NCBI RefSeq assembly: GCF_918797505.1
Contig: NC_092797.1
Location: 42,072,157-42,136,156, forward strand
Length of the DNA stretch: 64,000 nt
Reading direction: 5' to 3'
Origin: Bemisia tabaci
Taxonomy: Eukaryota; Arthropoda; Insecta; Hemiptera; Aleyrodidae
A model generated the notes under the pieces. That model worked only from the letters and a program-made list of their open reading frames with translations, did not search any database and had not been told where the DNA came from. The position numbers and the translations under genes are program-made. Shown here piece after piece: positions 11,251 through 23,516 of the stretch (position 1 is the first letter of the stretch; every line of letters starts with the position of its first letter).

Positions 11251-11849
11251 ATGTGCTAAGGGAGAACACCGTTTGAACATTTGGACGTTGCCGAATTTTG
11301 ATGAGATAATATTCTTACTTGAAGAAATAAAATAAATAAAAAGTTTAAATTGTGACAATGTCAGGAACATAGCTGCTAAACACATTGTTCAGAAAAAACA
11401 GAAGAGAAAAAACAATAGTGATAACAATTGGTTGGATAAATATATAAGGAGATGCATTTTTAAAAAAAATTACTAGCGTTATAGTAAGCTTTATATTTTC
11501 TCTAAAAAGGTTTTTAGAGGCATGTTTAAGAGAAACAGAATTAGTCATGCTTTTATTGGCTGTTTTTGAAAGGCGGTTATATATTCAGATGCATTGATGT
11601 TTTACATCTTCGAGATCAGATTAAAAAAAATGGACACAGAAAAATTTATTGAAAATTTATTAAATGCAATAATTACTCCGTATAAAATATGTATTTTTGT
11701 GGAAAATCTTGGACTTTTTATCGAGATTATAAATGGACACTTTTCCATTCGATATCAATCTACGAATACAATTCATTAAAAGATTCCTGTTTTATCACAG
11801 GCAATCTGGCAACTTGAGTGTTCACACGGCGTTTTTCCTCAGGGTAGCG
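11251..11849. mobile_element. Family B element, long AT-rich variant
   Basis: The left end is atgtgctaagggagaacacc, then tttggacgttgcc. The right end is gcaatctggcaac, then cacacggcgtttttcctca. The ends match family B but the interior is about 600 bp instead of 250. The interior may hold an insertion or represent a longer relative. Confidence 0.6.
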
Positions 11850-12454
11850 GAAGTGCGGACTGGCGCTTAATATCAGACTCACTTTTAGAATTCCCAGCTT
11901 CTAATTATTGGCAGATAATGTGAAAAGTCAGGGAGTATCTTAGATTCATTACAAATGTAACTTGGAATTTTCCTTATCCCGTAGGCTGAAGTATTACAGC
12001 CTGAGCTAATATTTGTGGCGAGGCCAGAAAAACGCGTAGCTCGATCGCAGAGTTTCCAAATTTTCGCTTATTTTTCTAATTTTTCAAGGAATTACTATCC
12101 GATATTTTTACACAAAATTTTCCAAGTCATTAGGTATTTAAGTCGCGAGAATTTTTTTTAAGAATTCTCTGTATATCTTCTTTTCTGCTACCTAACAATT
12201 TAATTGTTTGCATTGTAGATAAACAGGCGAAACCTAAGTTTTTACAGGATTTAACACTTTTTTATGAGGAGTAACACATATTTTGCTTCATTCTAAAACT
12301 GATTCATGCCTTTTTAAGCGGTTTGCCATAGAAATAAGTTTGTGATTATCACAATATGAACACTGAACAGTACGAATAATTTTTATTCTATGAGTGACCA
12401 TTCGTGTGAAATCTTTCAAAACTTCTATTTTATTTATCCCTCCTACATTTGTAG
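11850..12454. other. No gene recognised
   Basis: AT-rich sequence with no recognisable ORF or paired ends. Confidence 0.35.
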
Positions 12455-12554
12455 GGATTTGAAAATGAACTATCTCCATGGATTTGAAAATGAACTATCC
12501 CCATGGATTTGAAAATGAACTATCCCCATGGATTTGAAAATGAACTATCCCCAA
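12455..12554. repeat. Tandem repeat, four 25-bp units
   Basis: Units start at 12455, 12480, 12505 and 12530 with the core ggatttgaaaatgaactatc then cccat. They are almost identical, with one C/T change in the first unit and a different end in the last, which suggests recent expansion. Confidence 0.95.
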
Positions 12555-13402
12555 GGCAAAGCGAATGATTCAGCTTGAGAATTTGAACTCGGGCGGGCAC
12601 TGCGGAATTTCACCAATTTTGTGTTCACACATTCCAAGGGGAGGGGTGTAAGGAATTTTACGAACGATATCACAAATAATTTTTGTATTCTTTTTCAAAG
12701 AAAATTAAGTTGTCAGATACAGCGAATGACCACATTAATTACCGCATTTGAATAGTGCCGAAGTACATGGAACTTCCAAACTCCTTTTTGAGCACCGTGA
12801 GGTGCCAGAGAAAACAATTACAACTACAATATAAAACTTGGTGTCTCAAGGTAATTGCAGCACCTTGCATGCATGCAACTTGATTTTAGGTCTACCAACT
12901 TGAATGTGATGCTGTAGATAATTTACTTGCATTGTTTGCTTTTCCTTTGTCACATGGAGGGAAATTCAGTGCGCGAGTATGCAGGCAGATACAAAATAGC
13001 AGCTGTCGCGACTCGCGACGTGCACAGACAAAATTCTATTCTATTCTTGACCTTGGAACATAAAACATAAACTGCTGAATGGACCACTAAACAGACAGAG
13101 TGAAAAATAAAACACAAGATATGCCTTATCCTTATCAAATAAAAGTTCACGAAAATACGTTCAAAATTACCTCATCAATGTAAAATTAGAGTATTTGCAT
13201 TTAAAATTAGAAGTATACAATTCAAACTTTCCGTTCCTTGTATGTTTTTACGACAATTTTGTATGTAGATGGTCGTTTTTAAAGCAGATTATCAGTGTTT
13301 ATTTCAGCGAAATTTTTCACCACCTATTTCATAATTTTATCATAAGAACTCAAAACGGCTTGTGCGGCTTCAGAAATATAATAATGAAGTCGAAAAATAC
13401 TC
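12555..13402. other. No gene recognised
   Basis: AT-rich, with unremarkable short ORFs only. Confidence 0.35.
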
Positions 13403-13658
13403 AAATGGACCGCGTTTGGTAGAAAAGGAACCAAGTCACGTCAGATTTTGCCAAATTAAACTGGGTAATTTGATTTTTTACAAGAGAACATTTGTGCGGA
13501 CTCCTTAGAAAATTTTACGGAATTTGCTTCGTACTATGCAGAAAATTCACTAAAATATAAACAAGAATATGCACAACAGTTTTTATATAAAAAATATTAA
13601 ATTGCCCAGTTAAATTCGGCAATAGCTGATTTGGCTTGGTTTCTTTCTGCTTAACGCG

Positions 13659-14024
13659 CACTGGAAAAAAAAAAAAACACATTGGATATAGAGTCGAGAC
13701 TCTTAAAAACATCGACAAGAAAAAATACTCTTGATTCAATCAGATTTAAGCTTAAATGGACGTATTTCTATCAAACGGAACTATGTGCATTATGACGTGA
13801 GCCCTGTTATGCATGTATTCTTATGGGTCTCAAGGCTCATGTCTTAATGCACATAGTTCCGTTTGATAGAAATACGTCCAAATCAAGAACCTAGCGCCAG
13901 CCTCTTAATTTGAGCGGATTTCCTTTTGATTTAAGCTTAAATCTGATTGAATCAAGAGTCATTTTTCTTGCCAATGTTTTCAAGAGTCTGGACTCTAGAT
14001 CCAATGTGGTTTTTTTTTGCAGTG
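13659..14024. mobile_element. Family E CACTG-type element inside family D, CG duplication
   Basis: The ends are cactggaaaaaaaa and ttttttttgcagtg. The flanking dinucleotide is CG on both sides (13657-13658, 14025-14026), splitting the last bases of family D. Internal palindromic motifs gactcttaaaaacatc and aatactcttgattcaatc match the other E copies. Without the family F guest its length (240 bp) agrees with E elsewhere (229 bp). Confidence 0.88.
13758..13879. mobile_element. Family F hairpin element inside family E, AAAT duplication
   Basis: A 122-bp palindrome begins ggacgtatttctatcaaacg and ends with its complement. The flanks are AAAT on both sides (13754-13757, 13880-13883), and removing it restores the usual E sequence cttaaatcaagaacc. 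The copy at 38207-38328 has the same length and about seven differences. Confidence 0.92.
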
Positions 14025-14457
14025 CGGTCAAAATGGTGTACCATGCGCCGAAAAATTCTGTAAGTTGGTCAGCGGTGGTAATTCGACAGTAAAATTGCAA
14101 AAAACGAATTAATGAGCCTTCAAAAAAGCTGATACAGCGGTTACCCATCTTCTCAATCGATTCTATTGTGGCGGTTTGACTACGGCTAAACGGAGGAATG
14201 CATGATTAAGAAGCCGGGTCGTGCTTCTGGTCTTAGTCTCGGTTTACGCGTGATTCTGCTGTTAATGAAACATGCCATTTTTGGCGGCTCCAAGCTCCCG
14301 CTCCCTGGGTACGTCGTCGCCTTCCTGAGGCAGGATGCCCGCATGAATAATCGCCAAGTCTCCCGAATGAGTCATCGTTATTAAGGAATTCATTGGTATT
14401 CCAGTGCTGGATATCCAGCGCATAATTTCAGATCTGAGAACCATGGATGGTAGAAAT

Positions 14458-14704
14458 GAGGAGCTTGGAGGACAAGGCGCAATGGTGCAGTTTTTGAAAA
14501 CATTTAGATATTAATGATTTCAAGTAAAACTAGTCTTAAGGCATATTCCATGGACAATTCGCTCCCATATTCCAATTTTTAAGCATCTTAAGTCAGTTTG
14601 AACTTTCTTCCTGCCATAAGGATCTATGTAATTGTGAAACTTCAAACATGTATTTCTCGAAGTAGCAAAAACTGCACTTATGCGTCTTGTCCTCCAAGCC
14701 CCTC
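14458..14704. mobile_element. Family KK inverted-repeat element, AAAT duplication
   Basis: The ends are gaggagcttggaggacaag and cttgtcctccaagcccctc, with tgcagtttttg and its complement further in. AAAT precedes and follows. It is 247 bp and non-coding. I have an impression of having seen this family in whitefly sequence, but could not check. Confidence 0.85.
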
Positions 14705-14880
14705 AAATTACCTTCGCCTCGATATCAAGAGATGTAGAGAAAAAGGCAAAAGGGTCTGCAGATTTTAGGAAGATCGGTAGTTGGTGACTTGGTGTGGAGT
14801 ACTCTTCAGGAATTCTCGAGTCGAAAGGATTGCATATTGTATTTGAGCTAGAAAGGTTTTACAAAGTTGCACTATTTTCG

Positions 14881-14988
14881 TCGCTCCTCTAACGTAAGGG
14901 CGTATCAGTATTTCAACATGAGCCTCGGATAGTATGGGGTTATGCGGAGAACAGAGCTCAAGTGGGTATTCAGATACGTCCTTCTGTC
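14881..14988. mobile_element. Family G hairpin, diverged copy
   Basis: tcgctcctctaacgtaaggg and gcgtatcag pair with the right half ctgatacgcc-like sequence (cagatacgtccttctg). It is related to the better copy at 16275. The loop region (catgagcctcggatag) resembles the middle of family F. Confidence 0.6.
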
Positions 14989-15064
14989 AAAAACTGACAA
15001 GTTGTCTCAGGCATCCGTTCATTTCCACGCCTAGCTTTTCCAATATTTACTTATCTAAAGAATT

Positions 15065-15226
15065 GTACGGGGAAAAAACTTAGCACTGAGCCCTAGACTT
15101 TACACTTACAGGCTGTAATAAGGCTGGACCCTAAAGCTGTGGAGCTCAACACCATAACCTGTGCATGGTTGGCGCTAATTTACCTGAAGTGTTAGGGCTA
15201 AGCGCCAGGTTGTTTTTTCCTTGTAC
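15065..15226. mobile_element. Small inverted-repeat element (family T)
   Basis: The ends gtacggggaaaaaact and gttttttccttgtac pair. Inner gagccctagact / agtgttagggct blocks also pair. The terminal A/T runs resemble the CACTG group but the terminal bases differ, and no clean duplication is seen. Confidence 0.5.
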
Positions 15227-15713
15227 ACTAATTCAATCAAAATAGATTGTTTGAGACTGAGAATAATTTAATGGAACTTAATCGACGAATTCCATCCATT
15301 AACTCTTAAAACCCTCTATGCTACTTCATCTCAAAGATGAACATATATTCACTAAAGTGTCTTCATTTCTCGCGTCTCTGAGAAGAGATACAGATAAAAA
15401 TCGCAATATTTTCAGAGTATAGCTATTCCAAGAGTATCTTTGAGAGTTCAAACGGACTGCGAGCGTACGGCAAATGATAGAAGCGATGGCCAGCGAAGAC
15501 AATTATTTAAAAATAGTCATTAAAAATTCTGGTCAATCGGCCAAAGTGACTGGCCGATGGACCGCCTTCTTTGGGCCTCAGCATAGCCTGTCTGAAACTG
15601 GTATAAAGTCTGAGCCTGGTCCTTCTTTTAGGTCTGGTCTAATTAAATAAGAGGAAAAACTCATAAATCTCGGTCACCCAGAATTCTCTCGCCGATTTTC
15701 TTCTTACATCAAT

Positions 15714-15966
15714 GATGCCGTGCTAAGGAAGAACGCCGTATGTGCCTTCTGACGTTGCCAAATTTTATTCGACAAATCAAGAATTTTTGGGAAAATTTGT
15801 AAATATTTTTCATCTAATTTTTCAGAGAATTTTATTCGTAATCTGATCTAAATAGTCTGAAAATTTCAAGTAAAAATATTCATAAATTTCTTCAAATATA
15901 AGTTTTATTTGAGAGGAAATTTGGCAACATTCGAATGCTCATACGATTTTTTTTTTCATCACGGCA
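15714..15966. mobile_element. Family B element
   Basis: The left end is tgccgtgctaaggaagaa then cgccgtatg. The right end has gaaatttggcaac, then catacg, a T run and atcacggcag. It is of normal family length (253 bp). No exact duplication is visible. Confidence 0.85.
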
Positions 15967-16274
15967 GTATCGGTGCTGTATCTACGACCATCTCGGCCGC
16001 AATTTTTAAAAGGCCCTAATATACCTAATCCAATTTATGTTCGATTGTAAAATTCATCTCTATGCATAAATTAAAATTTTGTTGAACGTTAAGCGAAGAC
16101 AAAATATTTCGCTTCTTACTTTTACCTCCTCCAATTTGATCACCAAGCGTACTCAACTAAAGATACTAACTCAACTAAGAACTAAAGATAAACATCTTGG
16201 TGACATTTGGCATCGTTACCTGCAATATGGTATGAACTTGGCCATTAAGAAACAACTATGAAACCAATGTATCA

Positions 16275-16392
16275 TCGCCCCTCTGACGTAAGGGCGTATC
16301 TAAATTTCCATGTAAGCCCTGTTCTTCGTATAATCTTATGCTTTCCGGGGCTCATGTGGAATTAGAGATACGCCCTTACGGCAGAGGAGCGA
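16275..16392. mobile_element. Family G hairpin element
   Basis: The 118-bp palindrome pairs tcgcccctctgacgtaaggg with ccttacggcagaggagcga, and taagccctg with ggggctca. The loop resembles family F, suggesting a common ancestor or shared palindromic core. Confidence 0.8.
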
Positions 16393-16507
16393 ATATATTT
16401 CCATGTTAGTTCATGCAATAGAGCAAGTAGACGATAGGTAATAACGGAAAGTAACATTGTTTCACATACCGAGTACTGAGCAACCGAGTGAACATGGAAA
16501 AAATGTA

Positions 16508-16745
16508 GCGAGCAACTATTACTGCTCCCAAGCCGCTCACATTGCCTATCGAGATATTGAAGGCGAACTGATCGGAACGAGGAAGACACATCGAGAGTGA
16601 AGTATATTAACCCGCTACAGCTATGAACAGACGAAGGAATCGTGGCTGAAATGCGGCGTGCAACTATTATTGCTTCTAAGGCCCTCACATATCCTATCGA
16701 GATATCGAAGGCGAATTTGTTGGAACGTGTAAGAAATAATACGAG
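16508..16745. repeat. Diverged tandem repeat, period 148 bp
   Basis: The block gcgagcaactattactgctc, then ccgctcac, cctatcgagata and gaaggcgaa recurs at 16656 with substitutions. The reverse-strand 138-codon ORF (16362-16778) spans both units in different frames and is therefore unlikely to be a real gene. Confidence 0.7.
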
Positions 16746-17091
16746 TGGAGTAATATGTTGGCACCATATTAGCATCAACGTATCGCCATGTTTTATTCCC
16801 TTATATGGTCGTTTTTAACAGGGATGTTAGCAAAATTTATTGTCTTTACGACTTGTGCGTCTACCATTTGTGAAAACTTATGTGTTGAGATGGACTACGG
16901 CCATTATCTGGGACCCGGCGTTTTTTCTACTCCCGCGTGAAGTCTCCATGCTACCACGTTCAATCTCCAGACTTTTTTGGTTTAATTCACGAACGCACGG
17001 TGCACTGTTGATACCATATTGGCGTCAACGCGGTGCTTTGTTTCGCTCATCAAAATAGTTTTCTTTTATTTTTTTATTTTTTTTTTACCAA

Positions 17092-17327
17092 CGGGCTGAT
17101 TATTGACTTTGATAGACGAAGCGATGAGCAAAGAAAACAAATAGAAAATGGAGCGACCCTATTGGTGGAAGCGGATGGTTGGAATGACAACTCTTCGAGA
17201 GACCCTACGGTTAGTCGATCATTTTCTCCATTTTTCCCTGACTACGACCCATTTCAAGCAATAGGATTGCTCCATTTCCCTTCGTCCTTTTTGTCTATAC
17301 CTTCATCCATGAATTTCAATAATCAGC
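17092..17327. mobile_element. Family Q element, copy 3
   Basis: The left arm is cgggctgattattgac then gatagacgaagcgat. The right arm is the complement through ttgtctataccttc and caataatcagc. Internal blocks gagagaccctacggttag and caataggattgctccattt are conserved. Confidence 0.75.
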
Positions 17328-17420
17328 AATTATGTACCGATGCAAGTATTGAATCAAAGTCGATTCAATCGATATTTTGAGTTTCTCACTAAGGTTTTGT
17401 ACGTCAATTTTGTTTTACAT

Positions 17421-17646
17421 CAATGGCCAAAGCGCGAAACCACACATCTCCGTTTGCGACGTTGCAGACCTTGTGTTATTCTTTATATTATTAATTTTTT
17501 TTTTAAAAATAAATAGTCAATGTAATTTCTTAAAATTTTATTGATTTTCAGCTATAAAAATGGCCTGTTTATCGTCGAAAAAATAGAAACGGACATCCTG
17601 AAACGCCGCAATGGAAATACATGGTTTCGCCCTTTCCCCATCGATA
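17421..17646. mobile_element. Family A element, diverged copy
   Basis: It carries caaagcgcgaaaccacacat then ctccgtttgcgacgtt on the left and the matching aacgccgcaatgg, then catggtttcgccctt and atcgat on the right. The middle keeps tcaatgtaatttctt as in the first copy at position 52. Confidence 0.75.
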
Positions 17647-19346
17647 TGTCTCTGAAAATGAGAATACACCGAGAGATCAATGAGATCCATGATTGACATC
17701 CTGGGTGATGACCTTTGCGAGAGACAATGAGCAAATACGAAAATTGTTACGGAATGCACAATGAGATTAAGTTTTAGGTGAGATCACGCAAAGCAAACCT
17801 CGGTCCGTCGAGCAGAAAGAGCGATGCATTTTGTTTTAGACAGAACCTCGATTGTAATCAGTTAATTCAGACTTCCGGCGATGATTCTTGACGCTTACGC
17901 AAAAGTAAACAGGTGGATTGGGCGTAATCATTGTCTTCCGGTCGACCAAAACAATAGAATCGCTGACCTGGCCATCCTACTCACTTTCCAGCCCTTCTGA
18001 CCAAGTAAATTTTCCCTCTCGTTCAGCGCATTCTTTGCTGGTATTTTATGAACTCCGCAATCATTTCTTGGCTATATAACTTATTGTCTTAGCCGCCAGG
18101 TTACGTTAATTTCACTTTTGAGCATTTCGAGAAAATAGTATGTTTTTGAAGCGGAAGAGGCCCTCTTAGTGTTATATCTGATGCACATTCTATACCACGG
18201 TGGTAACATCCGCGTGATTTCACGCAAAAAGGCCTATGGAAAGTCTCCAGTATTATGAATCCAGCCTATGAGAACCACACAAATACGATTCTTAAAGTTC
18301 GGAAGCTTCGACATTTTTATGCGCCTTTTTATTGTGCTTTCAGATGATTTTCTGGCTGATAGCTTTGAGAGAGTATCATCACTCATAACCATATATTATT
18401 ATCACATTCGCTATAATTATCGAACTTGATCAGGGCTCATCTGCGAAAATAGGACTCGGAATTTGCTTCATTTCCTGTAGATTTAATTTCCTCTTCGCAT
18501 TACCAATTTACAAAATAGAGTATCATCTGGTCATTAAACACATTTACATACATTTACAAGTGACTGGGTGGAATAATTGGACGAAATGCAGAGTTATTTC
18601 GTAAAATAATGGTAAAAGACGATTTTGAAATGTATTTGAACAGCGCTTGTATTGCATCTGAAAAATATTTTTATTGCCATTACACTGAGAGGGTTTTGGG
18701 ATTACGTGGATAAGACGTGGGATAAAGATGACAGGCTCATCTGCAACATCCCAAGAGACTTTTCTCATCATTCACCCTTTATTTGAATGGAGGAAACGTA
18801 AAACAACGACTCTCAGTCAAAATCATACGTTTCAAAGAGAACACAGCACGCAATAGTGAGAGAATACCGACGAACGAGCGGATTTACAGAGAAACCTCCT
18901 ACACTCCCCTGTCAGGAAACAGTAATTCCCATCTCTGACTTCAACTTTGGCAAGAGAGGCATATAACGGGTACAAAAAATAATGAATATTAATTTGATGC
19001 GAATAAGAACATTTCGACGCCTCTATTACGCTCTGGAATACAATTGTCCGCTAGTACATATGGAAGTGTTACAGTTATCCTTTCTTTCGCAGGTCAGATC
19101 TTGCTTTGAGAATTGCATGCGAGATTGCCGGAACTGTTTCTTTCTTCCAGAAAATTTTAATCTAGTAATCCACGCTCCCGGCGCGTGTAAGAACTCCTGA
19201 ACCGTTGAAAACTCGAGCCGTTCGCGTTGGAGCTCCAGACAATTATTTTAAATTAGGACAAGGTGGATGAACATCTCGAAATGAACTCGACCGCCAAGTT
19301 TGTGACCTCTCGAGTGAGTGTATGAAAAATATGTCTCAAATGAAGT
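17647..19346. other. No gene recognised
   Basis: Only short ORFs of 60-75 codons without motifs. The dispersed aagtctccagtattat motif is present at about 18240 (see findings). Confidence 0.35.
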
Positions 19347-19666
19347 ATATGTACAGATTTCGTCGTCTCCCTCGCCTTACTAGAGAACGGAACTACATTG
19401 CTATGTTACCAAATTTCCTTCCGAAAATCGCAATTTTAGCTGCAGAATATTTGGCATTCCTGACAGAAAATTTCACTGATTTTTCATCTAGTCTTGTGCA
19501 AAAATCACAAACATTTAGGACGGAAATTGCACAGGGACATTTTTGTAAAAAATCGAATTTTTTTAGTCAATTTTACAACCATGAATTGGAAATACCCGAA
19601 AAACGACGATTTATTCAAAATCGGCCTAACTGCATTTCTTATGGCCTAACTTCCTCCTTTTTTTAA
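19347..19666. mobile_element. Family AA element, left part
   Basis: It starts cgtcgtctccctcgcc then gaacggaactac and atgttaccaaatttcc, as in family AA copies at 30291 and 52495. The right end is not clear. The 114-codon ORF here is a by-product of the repeat. Confidence 0.5.
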
Positions 19667-20072
19667 ACTTTTTTTCTGAAAAAAAATTTCATAACGCCTT
19701 GAAATCTCTTTTGATTTTCCTCCAGAGCAGAAAAATGACTCTAACTTTTTAGTCAGCATTTTACGCTAAAAAACGAGGTATGAAAGGAAATTCGACAAGG
19801 ATTGATGTAATTGGGAAAATTCCATAAAATGACGTCAACTCTGTTTACTCAGGAGTGAAGGAATTATAAATAAATTACAGATTATTACAACTATACATCA
19901 TTAAAAATATTGACAAAAAAATACTAAAAATCATAGAAAAAAATAAAAATTTTCATTTCTTGAATGTGATCATTTTCAACTAGTTCCTGCCAAGAAGTTG
20001 GTAATTGATTGTTGGATAAATGAAAAACCTCAGAGTCCAAATTTAAAGAAAATTTCACGTGCAAACCACACC

Positions 20073-20322
20073 ATGACGGCGAAATCGCAAAAAAGTGCGT
20101 CTCATTCGCGGTGTTTTAAAGTATCTGCTCTCATTTACTTTTATCAAAGAGAAACGAACCAACACTTTTGCTTGACATTTTCTCAGAATATTCTTCAGAT
20201 ACAGATGATAAATTGGGCAAGTTTTCAACCGTGTTGTTCAATATTTTTCCATTTAAAAATGAATTATGACAGGAAGTCTATAGTATTGGAAACTTAGATA
20301 TGCATTTTTGCAGTAACACCAT
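20073..20322. mobile_element. Family A element, diverged copy
   Basis: The left end is atgacggcgaaatcgc then tctcattcgcggtgtttt. The right end is gacaggaagtct, then aaacttagata and gcagtaacaccat. It follows family A order but the ends have decayed. Confidence 0.6.
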
Positions 20323-20761
20323 AGAATAGTCACCAACGAAAGTCTCAAGGAGTACACTTAACGGGCTCGGGCACAAAATCAGGGCTGAACAGAGGTGATC
20401 GAGACATCGATGGAGAATTACAGTAGGGAGCGTGGAGAGTATAACTGAATAGACTACAAGGTGCGGCTAGTGATATCTTGATTAATATCAGAAAAATCAC
20501 ACGACACTCACTAGAATAGAAATTAGAAGTCGAACATTAATCATTATTCAAATGAAGATGTATGGTGACTTCAAACGCGAACAAAACGATACATCGCGCA
20601 ATAAGACTTGTTGCGGCACACATACAAGTCATCTTCGTTGCAACACAATCACTTTCTCGCTCTGTTCATAATGGAAACGAGTACCTGCATGTAAGAATTT
20701 AGATTCTACCGCATTCTGCTAGAACCTACCTTTTAGAAATTACAAATTGCCCGAGGGCCAA

Positions 20762-20983
20762 CACAGAGAGAAAATTCAACACTAAAGTTTGGTTGTTACG
20801 GGAGATACAACACAAAACAACCCAAGCCTTCGGTTGACTCTGGGGTTTCCCGGTCTCTCCATTGTTTTCTGCGCTAAATTCACCGAAAAGTGTACCAAAA
20901 TCAGCACATAAAGGTGGTTTGTGTTTTACCTCCTATATTAACCAAACGTAGCACAAGAACACTTGTACGCATTTTTATCAGTG
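20762..20983. mobile_element. Family U CACTG-like element
   Basis: The ends are cacagagagaaaa and atttttatcagtg. Inner blocks pair gtttggttgttacggg and caacacaaaacaacc with the right-hand ggtttgtgttttacctcc and aaccaaacg. The flanking dinucleotides (AA, TA) do not match exactly. Confidence 0.6.
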
Positions 20984-21689
20984 TAAACAAAGTGCTTTCG
21001 ATTCGTGTAATATTTTATGAATTGTAAATAATAATTCTTTATTGGTACAAATGAATTGAATAAAAAAATCGCTTACTTTGGATTTGCATGCTTTATAGTT
21101 CGTTTTGACTTTCTTCATTCTTGCACGGTTCCTTTTTGCTCAAATACTTCCGACTAAAATATTTAGTGTACTTAACGGGAAGAATGCAGCGTCGTAAATT
21201 GAGATACGTGGTTCCAAAATTAGGTGATTGATATAATGATCAGAACTAACCTATAGATTATTATCGAATAATAATTAAGCCTCGAGGCTCGTGTGGGCCT
21301 GTTCATAAATCGATTGAAATGCACGACTAATTGTGACTAATTGAATGAATAATGCGACAAAAAAGGATTAATTTATGGAAATGAAATAAAGCTAAAGACA
21401 TCTTGTTCGTGTGCTCACAGAATGCAGTCGACCGAGAGCCGGCGAGTCCATTATCGGAAACAGGTTTGAGGCGTGGAGAAAAAATTGACTTCTCGTGTAA
21501 GACAACGTCTTAAAACGTTTTCAGAAGCTGTCTCCACATCGAAGACAAGTTATTTAATCTTCCTTGAAGACGGTGTTATTAGCGGTGGCTCGCCAAAACA
21601 AAAAAGATCGGAAAGATATTTGGATATTGATCCGACGATGAGTTACTTTTTAATGTGAACACTTTTGCTCATGCTAGTCCGTGTAATTG

Positions 21690-22090
21690 AGTATAGTCTC
21701 GCCTCGCCGCCGTGTCGGTATTATTCTCATTATAATAAGTGCAATTTATTAAACGGAAGATCCTTTCTTAAGGGGCATTTGGGGGTATAATCTATGCGAG
21801 GAGACTATGTTACGTGAATTTGTAATGATTTAAGCGAATACTCACTAAAGTGCTTTTTCTTATCCTTGCGTTTAAGTCTCCGGCAATGTTGGGCGGCTAA
21901 TCGGTGGATCGGTGTTATTTCACACATTAGACTCAAATATTATACGTTTAACTCACAAGGAAGTAAGGAACATAATTATAATGTATTTTTTTACGCACTG
22001 CCTTCAAAATTTTACGTGAAGTTCTGTATTTTTAGCTCAACACTATGATCGCTGCTGAAAATTTCCATGAGAAAATGTACATTTCTTTTT
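21690..22090. repeat. Dispersed repeat HH, copy 1
   Basis: gtgtcggtattattctcatt, then gtgctttttcttatcc, tgcgtttaagtctccgg and ctgctgaaaatttcc appear in the same order at 24128-24620, with about 25-30% differences by eye. No inverted ends or coding signal were seen, so the class is unknown. Confidence 0.65.
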
Positions 22091-23516
22091 GCGATATTTC
22101 CTTAGAAGCTTCAAGAAGAGAAGACGAAGGATATGCCGAGGAAATACATGATTTCATACTATTTTTACTGGTCTTTCGTAATAAAATTCAGGACAATTGT
22201 GGGGCACGCAAATGTATTTTCATAGGTGTGCGCAGGAGGTGGCCAAATTGAGCCACGATACACCCACGCAAAGTAAGATTATAAATCGGTCCATTTTTGA
22301 AGCAAATGCTTCTCGGATAGGGTAACCTTTTTCCCCTTGATTAAAAGCAAACATTTCATGAGCGTTAACCCGAGTTTTTATGCTTTTCCATTGATTTCAA
22401 GCCCCGTTTTGAGGGTTATCTTTTTATTAATGAGTAAGAGAGTACTGATCCAGTTATTCTCTTGAAAGTAATTTTTAAAAAGTCCTCCGTTTGCGTTTTT
22501 AAAAATATGGCCAAAGTTAGAGGTAAAAACCACCGATGGAAGAGATAGGTGGAAGAGCCTGCAGCGCTTTCAACATAAATAGAAAAAAATTGTAGGATTT
22601 TTGCGAGCCAAATAGCCTCGAGAAATCCTCTACGCATGCATTTGTGTGTTCTTGACTGTATCGGTCTGACAACAGAGAGACGACTGGACCAAACAATCTA
22701 GCTTACTCTCGATTTGTCATTCCGGAGTCAATCAGTCAGTCAAACAAGTGAGTCAATCAGTCAACAAGTCATCCATTCATCTGTGCGCGGATCCATAGTA
22801 TCACGGTGCCTGCTCATCTCTCATTCATCACCGCCGGCCGCACATCCTTACGCTTTATAGCCACGACGCAACGGTAGACCCGCTTCGGATATGGGCAGTC
22901 TTCCGCCGATAGACTCCGGCAAATTCTGACCCGTGCGCAATTTGTCCGTTTGAAAAATTGGCCGGATATGTGCGTGCCATGTGATGGGGGTCTGGGAATT
23001 GTTGATATATTGCGAGAGAGCCCTCCTACACTTTTTCAGTAATTAGAATTGGAAGTTTTAATTATTTTCCGCGAATGGATTACTTGATTAATAACAGTTT
23101 GGAAACTACTCTAGCCAAGAATAGCCTTTACAGTTATAACCCTCAGAAACTTGATTCTGATCTATCTCGAAGGCGGGATTTTAATTTGCAAAAAAGTGGA
23201 CCACATCAGTGTTAAAAATTCATCTCCTTTGTGCATAGGTAAGTCTTTTTTTGACCACCAAAAAAAAAAAAAAAAAAAAACGCGGCCCCGTGTCCAGTGC
23301 ACGTGCTACTCTTTTCCATTTGGCCTTTTAACAACAACTCGGGGAGCATAAATACAGCTTTTAAGAGAAAAATGGGTCTTGCTTTTAAATAACGCTTAAC
23401 ATCAGTGGATGTCACACATGGATCGAGTTGAGCAGGAAAAGGTCAAGTTTTTTTTCCAGACAGAAGGTTGTAGAATTTTCCTGCAAAAAAAACTTTCACC
23501 ATAAAATTTTAAAATC
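22091..23516. other. No gene recognised; A-tract at 23262
   Basis: Short ORFs only. A run of about 19 A at 23262-23280 is followed by a GC-rich stretch (cgcggccccgtgtccag). The short sequences gagtcaatcagtcagtc and gagtcaatcagtcaac near 22730 are a simple local repeat. Confidence 0.4.

Larger units (their letters stand above)
13407..14029. mobile_element. Family D element, outer host of a three-level nest
   Basis: The left end is ggaccgcgtttggtag, then aaaggaaccaag. The right end is ttggtttctttctgcttaac, then gcggtc after the family E insertion is removed. It matches the intact copy at 29571-29820. The final bases are slightly decayed (ggtca instead of ggtcc). Without its guests it is about 255 bp. 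Confidence 0.8.

Noticed and set aside
16362..16778. 138-codon reverse ORF with internal similarity
   Set aside because: The similarity is a nucleotide tandem repeat read in different frames.
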